From the NCBI GenBank assembly GCA_018398765.1, contig JAHBMJ010000258.1:1-32184 (forward strand): 32,184 bases of DNA, in the 5' to 3' direction. Every line of letters begins with the position of its first letter. Position 1 is the first letter of the stretch. A program made the position numbers and the translations under genes. The notes under the pieces were generated by a model that was not told the origin of the DNA, did no database searches, and was given only the letters and a program-made list of their open reading frames with translations. Source of the stretch: Chromera velia. Taxonomy: Eukaryota; Sar; Chromeraceae. Shown here piece after piece: positions 10,350-19,579 of the stretch.

Positions 10350-11441
10350 AAACCTGAGATGCAAGGGAGAGCAAATGTAAGCACAGAAACCAAGACAAAG
10401 TGTCTGTGTCTGTCCACGCTCGTTTGGTTCTTGCCTTCTGCCTGACTCCGTGCTGACGCACGCAAAGAATCACGAAGAACGAAGATCAGCCCACCCACCT
10501 TGTGTGTCTCTCAGCCTCCCGACATAGTTCACAGTCACTTCTTGGTCGAACGAGGGGCTCTCGGCGACGGTTCCCTTGACGAGCACTGTCTTCATCACAG
10601 TCCCGTCCCCACAGATGTCGTAAGTCTCCCCCTCCTCGTGCTCTCGCTGCTCGAGGGGCTGGTTCATCTCGTGATCATCACGCTCTTCCGGCGTCAGGCT
10701 GTCAGACTCAGACTCCTCCGACCCCTCGTCATCGTCGTCCTCCGCGGCTGCAGTCGTACGGTCGTGTGCGTAAGTGTGCATCCGTCAGAAGAAGAATAGT
10801 GCAGGGTAGAAAGAGAGGAAGGAGAAAAGCAAAGAAAGACAGGAACTCCACATATTCCGTCATACAATTGAGGACTTCAAGAAGGGAGCAGATCCGAGGC
10901 AGGCAGAAAACACGCGGAGCTTTTGGTGTCTTTCCTTCCATTTTGTGCAGAATTGAAGCAGTACCCTTGATTCACTCATTCCATCACTCCCTCAGCCAAT
11001 ATGAACTGAAAGGGCAGACAAGGAAGGGAAATGAGGCCAGAGGAAAGAAGAGAAGACGAGACAGATTTGCCCAACACTGCATCCAGTCCCTTCATTCCTT
11101 CTCTTCTCTTTGAGTTCCTTCCAGCCGTCCCACTGAGGGAAGACAGAATCAGTGGACATCCACAGGAAAAAGTTTGCGGGCTTTTCCCCAGGGTGAGTGG
11201 GTGGGTCGTTTGGGTATCAGAAGAATGAAGGGAAGTCCGGGAAGGCGTCAATGAGGATCAGCATGAAGGCTCAGGGGGCAACAGGGACGTAGGGAGACTG
11301 AATAAGAGAAACACAGAAGAGGGGAGACCACTCACGTGCGTGTCCTTCTGCAGTCTGGTCGTTTGAGATGAACGGGCTGTCATCTGGGTTCTCTGCCATC
11401 TGCTTTTCAAACGCAGCCTGTGCAAGCCCGAGCTCCTTTGC
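6372..11441 (-). CDS. Multidomain FKBP-type prolyl isomerase with TPR domain (core exons)
   Basis: Nine exons join in phase (minus strand): 11441-11336, 10747-10499, 10006-9917, 9511-9423, 8990-8783, 8580-8363, 7773-7475, 7260-6852 and 6470-6372 (TGA), giving 588 residues. An acidic stretch lies near 37-85. FKBP domain 1 (about 85-186) keeps key pocket residues: Tyr in NYVGRL, Phe-Asp in EFDRN, Phe in FTFKLG, Val-Ile and Trp in GVIQGW, Tyr in KAYG and the Phe of FEIEL. The His87 equivalent of FKBP12 is replaced. Domain 2 (about 205-313) keeps the fold pattern but lacks these residues. A TPR domain begins DMSVDEKV (321 on). A Gly-Gly-Met repeat and an acidic tail follow. The layout resembles plant ROF1/FKBP62 and animal FKBP51/52, which bind Hsp90 through TPRs; that partner is inferred. 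The intron after 7475 has a GC donor. The 5' end lies further upstream. Confidence 0.93.
6919..7022 (-). repeat. Coding Gly-Gly-Met tandem repeat
   Basis: On the coding strand a 9-bp unit (ATGGGAGGN) repeats about ten times inside the eighth FKBP exon. Third-base differences alternate and make an 18-bp higher-order period. It encodes Met-Gly-Gly triplets placed between the TPR domain and the acidic C-terminus. GGMP-type repeats in the same position relative to TPRs are known from the Hsp70-interacting protein Hip. Confidence 0.85.
9205..9422. repeat. Intronic minisatellite, 23/27-bp units
   Basis: A unit containing CAGAAACACACAA starts at 9231, 9258, 9281, 9304, 9331, 9358, 9381 and 9408, with spacings of 27 or 23 bp. 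The 4-bp difference is a duplicated GGTA. The array fills the donor end of the FKBP intron 9422-8991 and runs directly up to the 5' splice site. Confidence 0.9.
10281..10347. repeat. (CA)n(GA)n compound microsatellite
   Basis: About 16 CA units are followed by about 17 GA units. It sits within the FKBP intron 10498-10007, so the transcript would read (UC)n then (UG)n. Confidence 0.95.
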
Positions 11442-11675
11442 CTGGAAGGAAGGAAGGAAGGACACAAAGATTGAAACAGATGGAGGCAGAAGGAAGCGAC
11501 TCAGTCACAGAAAAAAAAAGGGAAAAGGGTGTCATGTGGGTACACAGCAAGTGGGGATGCCAGGAAACAGGCGGAGAGAAGGAGGAAACGGACGGAGACG
11601 GAAGACGGAAAGAGGGAAAAATAGACAAGACAAGTACGTCTAGCATGAACGAAAGAATGTGAGAGGCCAATTCAC

Positions 11676-12143
11676 TGAGGCACACGCGTCATTCCACTGG
11701 ATATCTGCACACCGTAGGAAAGTTGATGGACAAAAAAGCTGAAAAGCAAAAGCCAAGCGGTGTGTTCAGGAGAAACGAAATTCATCCTGAAAAGGTATGC
11801 CTTCGATCAGAATTCTCTCCTCCTTTCTACTCGACCAGTGACCAGAAAGAAGGCAGGAAATTAGAAACACACCTCCTCTGTCATCCTGAAGATCTGTCTT
11901 TGGTGAGGGCGTAAACAAAGAACGGAAGGAAAAGGAAAGTCGCGCTAGAGGTCGTCCCGTCTCGTTCGAATACAGATGAACTTTGGGTTCGGCTTCTTTG
12001 CAGTTGAGCGAGATCTTGGAACAACGAAGTTCGATGTTGTTTGCAGAAGAATCCGAGGTTGTCGGCAAGCTTAGCGAGGTAACAGTCGTGCTGCCTGTAT
12101 TGGTGAAGAAGCTGTCAGTTGTCCCTTTTTGCCTCTTTGCCAT
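11676..12143 (-). CDS. Candidate 5' exons of the FKBP gene
   Basis: The exon at 11441 begins with an acceptor in phase 0, so coding sequence must lie upstream. The best candidate start is ATG 12143, opening a 125-codon frame that begins MAKRQKGTTDSFF. A GTGTGT donor after 11873 would end it in phase 1 (271 nt). A 29-nt piece at 11704-11676, behind a TGTGCAG acceptor, would then join in phase to the next exon. This gives a total of 688 residues. The 29-nt exon's donor is GTGAAT, which does not fit the GYNNGT pattern of the other introns, so this part of the model is weak. No known domain is visible in the extension. Its direction away from the cyclophilin gene fits a head-to-head arrangement. 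Confidence 0.35.
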
Positions 12144-12704
12144 AAGTGATCGAAGTCAAATTGCAAATTGATGGTTCGTCTATGTTCGTCTGCATATGCC
12201 ATTTTTGTTGCCCGCGGAGCGCGTGGCCCCGGAAAGTTTCACTTTGATCTGACGCACTCCGTGCGAATGGCCCGGAAAGCGAAATTTATTCTTGTTGCCC
12301 CTGCTTTAAATTTGGAAAGTGCCTCCTCAGCTGAATTGTCTTTCCGGGGCCGAGCTTGGCGTGCGTTCAGACCTTCCTGTAAACGTCGGACGCAGGCATC
12401 CGTGTGGTCTGGGGGGTGTATTTTTTGTTAAGTGCCCTCTCAGCTTCGCTTTCCGGGCCATGGCACCTATAAGCGAAAATTACAGCAAGCTAGGGGGCAT
12501 TGAAAATCGTTGAAAAATCACAGGAGACCGTCGTGGTGCGTACGTAGACGGTTGGTGAGTCGCTGAATTGTCAGGTAGGACATGAATTGACATGCAGCAC
12601 CCGAAGTACAAACAAGCAATTCTGGACTGCAATTTTCCTTCGAGTCTCACAGCCTTTCCACCTTTACTCGAACAGTAATAACTGACCAGTCACAGAGAGC
12701 CCCG
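12144..12704. promoter_or_regulatory. Bidirectional intergenic region with repeated GGCCC(C)GGAAAG motif
   Basis: This interval separates the divergent FKBP and cyclophilin genes. It carries four copies of one motif, two per orientation: GGCCCCGGAAAG at 12225-12236, GGCCCGGAAAGC at 12269-12280, and their reverse complements at 12340-12351 and 12448-12459. The inner and outer pairs have 12-bp and 17-bp perfect arms; the 17-bp arms are 12266-12282 and 12445-12461. The two reverse copies are each preceded by a similar AGTGCC...TCAGCT sequence, so part of the region is also a direct duplication. I infer shared promoter or operator elements. The transcription start sites are not visible. Confidence 0.6.
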
Positions 12705-13169
12705 ATGTCCTTCATGGTCATGACCACCCGGAGGGGGGTAATCCGTCTCCGTCTCCGTCCAGACGCCGCCCCCGTCACCACAGAGTACATTAAAAAATGC
12801 ATAGGGTCCCGTTTGTACGATGGTCGATGTTTCTACCGAAGTGACTTTGTGATTCAGTGCGGTTTACACGGTTCCAACGTCGGCAACCCCCATGGCAATC
12901 TTCCGGTCAACGAGACGGCGTCGCATGTGAAGATCAGCAACATCAGAGGCACTGCAGCAATCGCCCACTGGGATGTGCCTGATTGCGGGAACACAGAGTT
13001 CTTTATTAATTTGAAAACGAACGCCCATCTCGACACGGCATATGGAGGTTACTGTGTCTTTGCGACCGTGGACGAGGGAGACGCCGCGTCCTTCTCGACG
13101 ATTGACGCCATCGCACAGGCTGTGGCGGCGGGGGAGAAGACGGTAATCGAGTCTGTCACAGTCGAATGA
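12705..13169 (+). CDS. Divergent cyclophilin-type peptidyl-prolyl isomerase
   Basis: An apparently intronless frame of 154 residues runs from ATG 12705 to TGA. It matches a bare cyclophilin domain, slightly shorter than human PPIA (165). Catalytic-core positions seen: Arg45 and Phe48 in CFYRSDFVIQCG (PPIA Arg55, Phe60), Gln51 (Gln63), Phe100 in NTEFFINL (Phe113) and Leu109 (Leu122). Changed: Gln111 is Glu98, Trp121 is His108, and the His126 position is not a His. Proline isomerization is therefore plausible, but cyclosporin binding, which depends on Trp121, should be weak. No signal peptide or targeting extension is visible, so a cytosolic or nuclear location is likely. A second Met at residue 4 is an alternative start. 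It is divergent from the FKBP gene across a 561-bp gap, whereas that gene has at least eight introns. Confidence 0.9.
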   Translation: MSFMVMTTRRGVIRLRLRPDAAPVTTEYIKKCIGSRLYDGRCFYRSDFVIQCGLHGSNVGNPHGNLPVNETASHVKISNIRGTAAIAHWDVPDCGNTEFFINLKTNAHLDTAYGGYCVFATVDEGDAASFSTIDAIAQAVAAGEKTVIESVTVE

Positions 13170-13587
13170 AGAAAATAGACGAGTGGGTGCGTGCAGACTG
13201 GAAAGAAAATAGGAGCAGACCGGCCGGCATTGAAGCAATTTGTATGAGGTTCAATGGATCTCCTCGGCATGCAGACTCACTTGGTCCGCACTTGTGTATT
13301 TCGCACCCTCCCTGGGTAAAAAGTCCATCCACCCATGTCCCTAAAGCTGTCCATCCTTACTGTTTTTTCTCTTCAGCCCTCGCCTTCTGTATATGCACGG
13401 GCATCACACACGTACAAACAGATGAGATTGGGAAGAGAGGATGCACACATAGAAGTGACAGCTTCCACATGCACATGCTTATGGTTGCACAAGGACTGAC
13501 ATGAGCGCATCACAAGTCTCGTTAGTGTTGGCAGAAATCAAAGACATATGCAGCCACTCTCTCCCAACCACCCGACACTCAATCAGT

Positions 13588-13590
<3 letters not shown>
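13170..13590. other. Cyclophilin 3' flank, no gene seen
   Basis: Only short open frames without domain content occur, for example at 13166-13504. It probably includes the 3' UTR of the cyclophilin gene. No terminator or poly(A) element can be named. Confidence 0.5.
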
Positions 13591-13628
<38 letters not shown>

Positions 13629-13680
13629 TCTTCCCGTCGTTCTTTAAATTCGTTCCTTCTTTCTTTCTTTTCTTTTCTTT

Positions 13681-13724
<44 letters not shown>

Positions 13725-13960
13725 TTCTTTCTTTCTTTCTTTCTTTTCTTTCTTTCCTTCCTGTTTTTCTTTCTTTTTTTTTTTCTTGCGTTCGTTCGTT
13801 CGTGCGTGTTTTTGTTCCTTCTTTTTTTTTTGCTTTGTTTTTTTTCTGTGTCTTTCTTTCTTCTCTTCCTTTTCTTCCTTCCTTCCTTGCTTGCTTCCGA
13901 CCTTCCTTCTTACTTTCTCTCTTTCGTTCTTTCCTTTTTGTGTGTTCTGCACATGAATAG
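13591..13960. repeat. (CT)n and (CTTT)n microsatellites
   Basis: A pure CT run at 13591-13622 is followed from about 13650 by a long, interrupted CTTT/CTTTT tract with TTCG and CCTT variants. The open frames across it on both strands are products of the repeat. Confidence 0.95.
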
Positions 13961-14027
13961 AAGGAGGTAAAAGAGAGAAACATGGAGTCTTTCTGTCTGC
14001 CGGTCTTTCTCTTTCTCCCTCTCTCTG

Positions 14028-14041
<14 letters not shown>

Positions 14042-14074
<33 letters not shown>

Positions 14075-14126
14075 TGTATACGTACACGCACATTCGCACG
14101 CACGCGCTCACCCGCAGACACGCACG

Positions 14127-14164
<38 letters not shown>
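14042..14164. repeat. (AC)n and (CA)n(GA)n microsatellites
   Basis: An AC run occupies 14042-14070. A second CA run at about 14126-14142 passes directly into GA units up to 14164, the same CA-then-GA order seen at 10281, 22628 and 24546. Confidence 0.95.
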
Positions 14165-14199
14165 TTTGCTGACTTACTTGTGGACGTTTTACTGGTGAA

Positions 14200-14365
14200 G
14201 ACATTCGTTCACTCCATCGTCCACTCTCTCACTCACTCACTCACCCACTCATTTACTCACTTACTCACTCACTCACGTACACTCTTGCTCGATCCTTCCC
14301 TTAATAATCGCTCGCTCATTCAGTCATTCACTCACTCATTCACTCACTCCCTCACTCACTCAATA
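14200..14365. repeat. Degenerate (CACT)n tetranucleotide tract
   Basis: Imperfect CACT/CATT repeats make up this stretch; looser copies continue to about 14500. The frame crossing it (13982-14557) is a repeat artefact. Confidence 0.8.
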
Positions 14366-14699
14366 GATCAGAAGTCTGTCATACAATTGCCCACCCTCCC
14401 ACTCATTGGGTCTCTGTCACGCATATTTCCTCACTACAGAGCTCATTCTCCGACTTCAATGACTCCCTCACTGACACATGTTCACTCACGGGTGTCCTGC
14501 GTTGCTCGATCATGTGCCATCATTCCGTACGTCCCTGCCCGCTGCATTCCTTTCTGATCGACCTCGTCTCACTGACTTTCTGACGCGCTCTCTTGTTCTC
14601 AATGACTGCAAAATCTCATCCCTTGATCCCACACTGATCAGTAGTCACGCACGTCACATGCAGCCCAGTCGCCAGGTCTGTTCACCATAGTGCCGAGTA

Positions 14700-15490
14700 C
14701 AGCCTATCAACTCGCTAAGTCTTCTCTCAGTGAACTTCTGCCTTCATGGTGGTCCTTACCCTGAGTCACACACTCATTCTCTTACCTGCTCAGGCTCTCT
14801 TGTCGACTCTTTCAATCGTTCTCTTACTTCTTCACTCCCTTGCTGCCTTCCCCATTAAAATTTGTTACATTTTTGAATCCCTTATACCCATTCTCCGCTA
14901 CTCTCCCACTGAGTCCGTTACTTTAATACTCCGTGGATTCTAGCGTGGATTAGTCAATGATTCATTGACTTATAGTCACTCACTCTTACTCACTCTCTGA
15001 TTCCGTCGCTCACTTATATGCATCCATGTAGTTCTTTACTGACTTTATGAATCACCTAGTGATATCTAGTGAATCACTCAATCATTTAGAACCATAGCTT
15101 GACCTAAAAGTTCCGTAATATAGATTTATCTATATTTTTAGATTTCAATGATTCATTAATTGGATAGATGTTAGAATTATTATCAAGATCTACCTCATCA
15201 TCATCATCTCGTAATGTTATTGTGGTTGTCGTTTGTTTTAGTTTTAAATTAACTAGTCTTGTCAATTAATATTAATTATATATCAATTAAATCGAATTAA
15301 TTAATTTTTCATGCCCAATCGCCTTCTTCCTGTGCACCATATACTGCGGCCACACCCCTTGCTGTAGCCAATGGCTACCAATGGCATGGCCCCTGTCTTC
15401 ACTGTCGCCCGTGTCCCTCTTTATCCCTCTCGCTCTCCTCATGAATACTGACATTGCTCTAAGTGGCGGCTGCCATCTCTGATCATCTCT
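14700..15490. other. AT-rich gene-free stretch
   Basis: Base composition changes to AT-rich from about 15060, with ATTAATTA-type runs at 15250-15305. No exon with acceptable signals is visible. Confidence 0.5.
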
Positions 15491-15501
15491 GCAAACAGCG
15501 T

Positions 15502-15599
15502 CAGACTCCGGCCGTCGGAGTCTGCGGGCCGCGCATGCAGGCGCAGGGCGCCCCGCGCCAATTAGAGCCATGCATGCAGCGGTACGCATGCTACCGCTG
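15502..15599. repeat. Paired GC-rich hairpins
   Basis: There are two perfect 8-bp stems with 7-base loops: CAGACTCC (15502-15509) with GGAGTCTG (15517-15524), and CAGCGGTA (15577-15584) with TACCGCTG (15592-15599). Between them is GC-rich, palindrome-dense DNA including GGGCGCCC. This could be a structured RNA or the inverted ends of a decayed element. Confidence 0.6.
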
Positions 15600-15810
15600 G
15601 ATGTAAAAAGCTCTTAATTGAGGTACCGTCTCTCATGAATTCTCATGATGGATCCTCGTGAATTCCTCGTGCACGATACGCGGATTTTTCCGTCCGTCAA
15701 TTCACTGACGGTCCGAAAGATCATCCTTCGCCCCATAGTGAAGAGCCTGACAATCGGAACTCTTATCAGTCCACCATCCTCTTTCCGCCTCTTGAGTGAC
15801 GTGAGCGAAA

Positions 15811-16434
15811 ATGGTCAGGTACGGAGACTTCGTTGCGCAACTGTTGTTCGTCTGCTTCAGTTCCCTCTTCGTGGTCTCGTCTGGAGACGATGTGTACAAA
15901 TGCATTGCGCGGTGTAAGCTCAAGTACGTGAACGGAGACATGGACAAGCCAACAGAGGAGAACTGTAAAAGCGCGTGCGAAATCCAAGCAAACACTGTGA
16001 AGCCTGGACCTCTCAACTGCGCCCGGTCGACTTCCTTGACCGAATGGTTCTACTGCCACATGTGCGTCCCCACTCCTGCATTTCTGCATGTCTTCGGAAA
16101 TAGCTGGTATCGCCGCCTGAATCCCTTTTTTTTCCTTTGCCCTCTTCCTTCGTGAGAGGCCCTCTGCGATTCTTCTCAAAAAAATTTGCCCTAGGTGCCA
16201 GTCGAGAGGCGTCCGGATTGCCGCGTCTCTCTCTCACCTTTCCGTTCAACACCTTGATATTCTTCCACTGTCCTCCCTGTTGATTCACGCAGATGGGAGG
16301 TTGTGGGAGCTGTAATCGCTATTCAGGTCAGCAGCGCTGTTTGGCACCAGGAAAAGAAAAAAGAAGTGTTTCCCTGTAGCATCACACCATGCTCACTCAC
16401 TCAGTCACAGTCATTCTGGGAAACCCTTTCTTAG
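15811..16434 (+). CDS. Small Cys-rich type I membrane protein (predicted, two exons)
   Basis: Exons 15811-16061 and 16293-16434 join in phase (GTGCGT donor, CGCAG acceptor) to give 130 residues ending at TAG 16432-16434. Residues 1-25 form a signal peptide: a short charged start, then a hydrophobic core ending VVSSG. The lumenal part contains a twin CX3C pattern, CIARC and CKSAC separated by 16 residues, plus further Cys in LNCARS and WFYCH. Splicing creates a hydrophobic run of about 23 residues (from WFYC through GAVIAIQVSS to AVW), followed by a basic HQEKKKEV segment, as in a single-pass type I membrane protein. Without splicing, exon 1 runs to a stop at 16155 (114 aa) and loses this segment. 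No family is recognized and the function is unknown. The first exon is well supported, the second moderately. Confidence 0.55.
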
Positions 16435-17138
16435 TTTACTTTCTTGACTTACAAGCTGGTACGGTGCCTGCGTGCACTTAGTGACCGTCTACGCGCCCTT
16501 CCAATCTCACGAACTCTGTCACTCCTGTGCTCCGTATCAACCCCCCTCGCGTTCCCTTGCACGCACCATTATTATTGGTGAAGCCTTTTTCAGCCCCGCC
16601 TTGCTCATCTGGACGCCTGCTCATCTCATCTGCCCGTCTATTTGTGTCCAGATGCGTGCACAGATGCAAATTGAAAGAAAACAGCTGTACCGTCGTCTCC
16701 TTCATGTCCTTGCCTCATTTTTTCTGTCCGAGAGGAAGGAGAAGGATCGACAGATAGAAAAAAAAGAAAAGGGAAAGTACGTTTCCCTTTTTTTGTGTTT
16801 GGGCAGACAGAAAAGAACTCCATTCTCGTTCTTCCACTCAACGCTGCACTCTTTGATTTGCCCAGCAATCTGCTCTCCCTTACATCGAACAAGTGCCGGA
16901 AGGGTATTTGTAAGCGTCGACTTCGAAGTTTCGTTTTCACTCATTCGTTTTGGAGGGTCCCTTTTCTTTCTGAACAGGGAGGGATTGGGAGAGATGTCCT
17001 TATTTTGCACGGAAGGAATTCAGTCGTAGAGATCTCTTCTTTTTTTTTTGGCATTCATGTGTGTACTCACTTGCACACATCCGCAGCCACGTACAAACAA
17101 CAACATACACGCAAGCACAGAGAGAGAGAGAGAGAGAG
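16435..17138. other. Gene-free interval before the assembly gap
   Basis: Overlapping open frames on both strands lack domain features. The interval ends in an AG microsatellite (17118-17138) that runs into the N gap. Confidence 0.5.
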
Positions 17139-17184
17139 NNNNNNNNNNNNNNNNNNNNNNNNNNNNNNNNNNNNNNNNNNNNNN
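17139..17184. other. Assembly gap (46 N)
   Basis: There are 46 undetermined bases directly after an AG microsatellite, which probably caused the break. The true length is unknown. Confidence 1.
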
Positions 17185-17469
17185 CAGGGGGGGCGGGAGG
17201 GGGGTTAAGTGGAGAGGAAGAGGCAGGCAGACAAACAAACAAACAATGGAGGGCAGTGGAGGAGGCCTCAAGTTGCTGTCTGATGGAGCCGGTGAACTGC
17301 AGTGGACCTCCAGAAATTGTCAGATGATCGGTCTGCATGGGTTAATTGCTCTATGATGGATGGATGGTCCTTGATTCTCTTTCTTCATTCATCGATGATG
17401 GATGTGAAATGAATGAATGCAGCTGCTGATGATTCTCGTCTACTTCATCTGGTGGCACGTCAGTCTTCT

Positions 17470-17545
17470 GTTTTTTTCCTTTGTTTGTTTGTTTTTTTCT
17501 CTCTCCATTTTTTTCTTTTTTTCTTTCCTTGTTTGTTTGCTTGTT

Positions 17546-17578
<33 letters not shown>

Positions 17579-17660
17579 TAGAAAGAAAGGAAGCGAAAAA
17601 GTAAAGGAAAGGAAAGACGATATAGTCTGTCTGTCTGTCCGTCTGTTTGTTTGTCTTTGT

Positions 17661-17699
<39 letters not shown>

Positions 17700-17700
17700 C

Positions 17701-17744
<44 letters not shown>

Positions 17745-17800
17745 TTTTTCTTTTACGTACATGAAGAACAGAAGGGGGAAGAAGAAACGTATAGTCTGTC
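17470..17800. repeat. (TCTG)n/(CTTT)n compound repeat, unit A
   Basis: TCTG units (about 17550-17578) and a long CTTT run (about 17660-17745) are followed by a non-repetitive 50-bp tail at 17751-17800 that ends TATAGTCTGTC. The same tail follows another CTTT run at 18597-18647. Confidence 0.85.
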
Positions 17801-18300
17801 CTCCTCTTCGTCCTCTTCCTCCTCCTCGTCGTCCTCCGCTACCGCAGCAGCATTGCCGAATCCACCGGCTCCCCCCGAAGATCCTCCCCCTGATGCCCCA
17901 CCATGATCGCAACCCCCCTGGAGAAGGTCGTCACCAGGGAAATCAAGAAGGCTGCACCGATCAGAAGAGAACGAACCAGAGCCAGATGCAGCCACAGCCC
18001 CTGATCCCATGCCAGCCCCCGTCTCCGCCCAAGTCGCAGCATCCAGTTCCGCCTCGGCTTCAGTTTCTGCTTCTAGCGGCATCCCCCACTCAGCTTCCAC
18101 GCATGACCAAGAGCATCAAAACTCGCCCTCTTCACAAGAGGAACCCTGAGAGCGAGAAGAGCTTCTGGAGAAGGTTTTCGGCCCCACCAGCACCGTCGCT
18201 CTTTCGGTATGGAACTTTGGAGAGTTTCGTTACTGCCGAAAGAGTCCCTCCGCAACAGACGCAGACAAAGCATCAGAAGACTCCCCCTCCGTAGGAGCGC
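17801..18300. other. Possible coding stretch, strand undecided
   Basis: Both strands are open. The minus frame (18100-17753) encodes an Ala/Gly/Ser-rich and then Glu/Asp-rich low-complexity protein. The plus frame ending at 18294 encodes a Pro/Gln-rich and then basic segment. Neither has a domain or a clearly better start, and both run into the CTTT repeat. This may be an exon of an uncharacterized gene, or merely GC-rich low-complexity DNA. Confidence 0.25.
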
Positions 18301-18542
18301 CCCCCCACCCCCCACCCCCTGTCTGAAGAAGATGGCGGTGCCGGTTCCCACGTGCAGTTTTTTTCTTTGTTGTTTTTTCTTGTCTTTTTTTTCTCTCTCT
18401 CTTGTCTTGGAGTGGAAGCAGCAGAGGATCAACGTGTGAACCCAGTGATCAGTGAAAGTCTGTCGGGAGGTGGAGAGGCAAGGGGCGCTTAACTCTCACT
18501 ATTCGGGCCCCCTGCCCACGTTGTTTGATGTTTTTTTCTGTT

Positions 18543-18555
18543 CTTTTGTCTTTGT

Positions 18556-18591
<36 letters not shown>

Positions 18592-18724
18592 TTTGTCTTT
18601 TGTGTACTTGAAGAAAACGAGGGAAAAGAAGAAACATATAGTCTGTCTGTCAGGAAGAGAAAAAGGAAAGAGACGATGTACTCTGTCGTCTGCCTGTGAA
18701 GGAGGGGGAAAAGTCATATAGTCG

Positions 18725-18760
<36 letters not shown>

Positions 18761-18762
18761 TT
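18543..18762. repeat. (CTTT)n/(TCTG)n compound repeat, unit B
   Basis: A CTTT run (about 18558-18591) precedes the 18597-18647 copy of the 50-bp tail. After further A/G-rich spacer comes a TCTG run at about 18724-18760. The order of parts matches unit A, which suggests duplication of the whole cassette. Confidence 0.8.
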
Positions 18763-19310
18763 ATTTCGTTCTTTCCGTCTTTATTCTTTTCTTTCCATCT
18801 TTTTGCTTTCTTTCTTTCCTTCGTTCGCTCGTTCGTTCGTCCGTTCTTTTCCATTTTCTTTCTTGCCTCAGGCCTTGTTTTGTCTTTCTCTTGTTTTGTT
18901 CTCTTTTTGAACATGTGTTCCTCAATTTTTTGCAATAAAAATCTCTCTGGCTGCTTTTCTTGCTCTTCTGGCGAGTCACCGAAGTCTCTCTGCGATAGAA
19001 AGCCTTGCTTCTTTCCATCCTTTTAATTCGGGTTCTCTCTCTCCCGTCGATCCGGCCATCTGTCTCTCTTTGCTATGATCCGTTTCCTCTTTGCCTACCT
19101 TTCCGGTTCTGTGTCAATGCATGTGTGTCGTCAGTGTGTTGCTGCGTGTGTCTGTGTGCTGCCACGCGTGATTGATTGTGCGTTATCGTGCGTACGTGTG
19201 GTCTTTTCCTGGTCAACTCAAAATTTGGTTTTTGATTGATTTCCAAATCTCACCGGATCGCATTTTCATCTACCCATCCACCCGCTCCTTCATCCTTTCA
19301 TCCGTCTACT
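18763..19310. other. Pyrimidine-rich interval, no gene seen
   Basis: TTCG/CTTT-type low-complexity sequence gives way to a TG-rich stretch near 19120-19200. No supported feature. Confidence 0.5.
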
Positions 19311-19312
19311 GA

Positions 19313-19579
19313 TCCACACATCCATCCGTCTCCCTCGAGGTCTGCTCAGCTGTCTCCTCCACAGGTTCGTGCCTTGAAATCTCTGTGGCATTGCATGTGT
19401 GCCTGCCTGCAGTGTCTGTCGTACTCCAAACGACGCTACTACAGATCGGTAGTCGCACAGGAGGCAGAGCAGTCTGGACCCTGACGCAGAGAGCCATGCA
19501 GTCTGATCGGAGGGGCATCGGTTGGGCTCTCAAGACTATCGGGCTTCTTTCTCATGAAGCTGCCGCGCTGCGCACATAA
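19313..19579 (+). CDS. Candidate terminal exon, unknown protein
   Basis: The frame ending at TAA 19577-19579 is open for about 88 codons from just after a TGA near 19310. Its second half (QIGSRTGGRAVWTLTQRAM and following) has a protein-like composition unlike the surrounding low-complexity DNA. A CTCCACAG acceptor near 19365 could open it in frame, with a further CCTGCAG at 19412. I found no partner exon and no domain. Confidence 0.25.
   Translation, partial: STHPSVSLEVCSAVSSTGSCLEISVALHVCLPAVSVVLQTTLLQIGSRTGGRAVWTLTQRAMQSDRRGIGWALKTIGLLSHEAAALRT

Noticed and set aside
13548-14139. Long ORFs on both strands across CTTT, CT and CA repeats
   Set aside because: They are products of microsatellites without stops; composition is only Phe/Leu/Ser or Lys/Glu/Arg repeats.
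15887-15980. Small Tim mitochondrial chaperone from the twin CX3C motif
   Set aside because: Small Tims have no cleavable signal or membrane segment; the similarity is limited to cysteine spacing.
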